From contig CAJFNQ010000001.1 of NCBI GenBank assembly GCA_904394975.1, forward strand, positions 1 to 60,363: a stretch of 60,363 nucleotides of DNA, read 5' to 3'. The notes under the pieces were generated by a model. It worked only from the letters and a program-made list of their open reading frames with translations, searched no databases and had not been told where the DNA came from. A program made the translations under genes and the position numbers. Below are positions 60,319-60,363 of this stretch, piece after piece (positions within the stretch are counted from its first letter, which is position 1; each line of letters opens with the position of its first letter). The stretch is from Metaruminococcus_A gallistercoris. GTDB taxonomy: Bacteria; Bacillota; Clostridia; Oscillospirales; Ruminococcaceae.

Positions 60319-60363
60319 TTATATGCGTTTTGGGCTGATTTTGGGGTGAAATCCGGAGTATTC

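Overview
The window reads as a chromosomal segment of an anaerobic Firmicute of class Clostridia, with mid-range GC content. An Oscillospirales/Ruminococcaceae-like host is my inference. Supporting features are AGGAGG-type ribosome binding sites with several TTG and GTG starts, consensus TTGACA/TATAAT promoters, a T-box riboswitch, a CIRCE element upstream of groESL, MecA, a PhoB-type two-component system with HtrA, AzlCD, corrinoid and Rnf-type proteins, and the dnaG-rpoD and rpoBC-rpsLG-fusA-tuf blocks. No rRNA, CRISPR array, transposase, integrase or phage gene was seen, so the segment looks like stable core chromosome with metabolic accessory genes between housekeeping operons.

Layout. 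0-8.4 kb: the tail of an unidentified gene, a six-helix membrane protein with a zinc ribbon, a SAM methyltransferase, a Gfo/Idh/MocA oxidoreductase divergent from an AraC regulator, and a four-gene operon (Tim44-like, SPFH, TFIIB-type ribbon and TPM proteins) resembling the Bacillus ydjGHI membrane-stress module. 8.5-13.3 kb: a KdgT-type permease, a GNAT acetyltransferase, CstA under a T-box leader, a P-loop kinase-like protein and a small membrane protein. 13.5-20 kb: a MATE transporter divergent from a PocR-AraC regulator that precedes an orphan corrinoid protein; AzlCD plus an unknown protein; a Cys-rich membrane protein. 20-26 kb: DacF-type carboxypeptidase, MetY, a metallophosphoesterase and groESL. 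26-34 kb: a second Gfo/Idh/MocA protein, a response regulator-histidine kinase-HtrA operon, an unassigned structured intergenic region, an AEC transporter and an aldo/keto reductase with ferredoxin tail. 34-41 kb: Rpe, MecA, a three-gene RnfD/E/A-like membrane module, a DUF4015-like wall protein and a phosphohexomutase. 41-46.5 kb: L31, an IMPACT protein, a dGTPase-like protein, DnaG, RpoD and an Rrf2 regulator. 46.5-60.3 kb: RpoB, RpoC, S12, S7, EF-G, EF-Tu, RsmE, a small membrane protein and initiator tRNA.

The most unusual element is the Rnf-like module at 35.5-37.8 kb. It contains homologues of RnfD, RnfE and RnfA only. Three of the four membrane cysteines that normally hold the [2Fe-2S] cluster between RnfA and RnfE appear replaced, and no covalent-FMN threonine motif is recognisable in the RnfD homologue. 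If alignments confirm this, it is an ion-pump scaffold without its redox cofactors. Other points of interest are T-box control of cstA, a corrinoid protein without its methyltransferase, a structured-RNA candidate near 31.5 kb, an altered SxN motif in DacF, and rpoBC separated from the usual rplJL genes. Gene identities rest on recalled family motifs; no database search was run.
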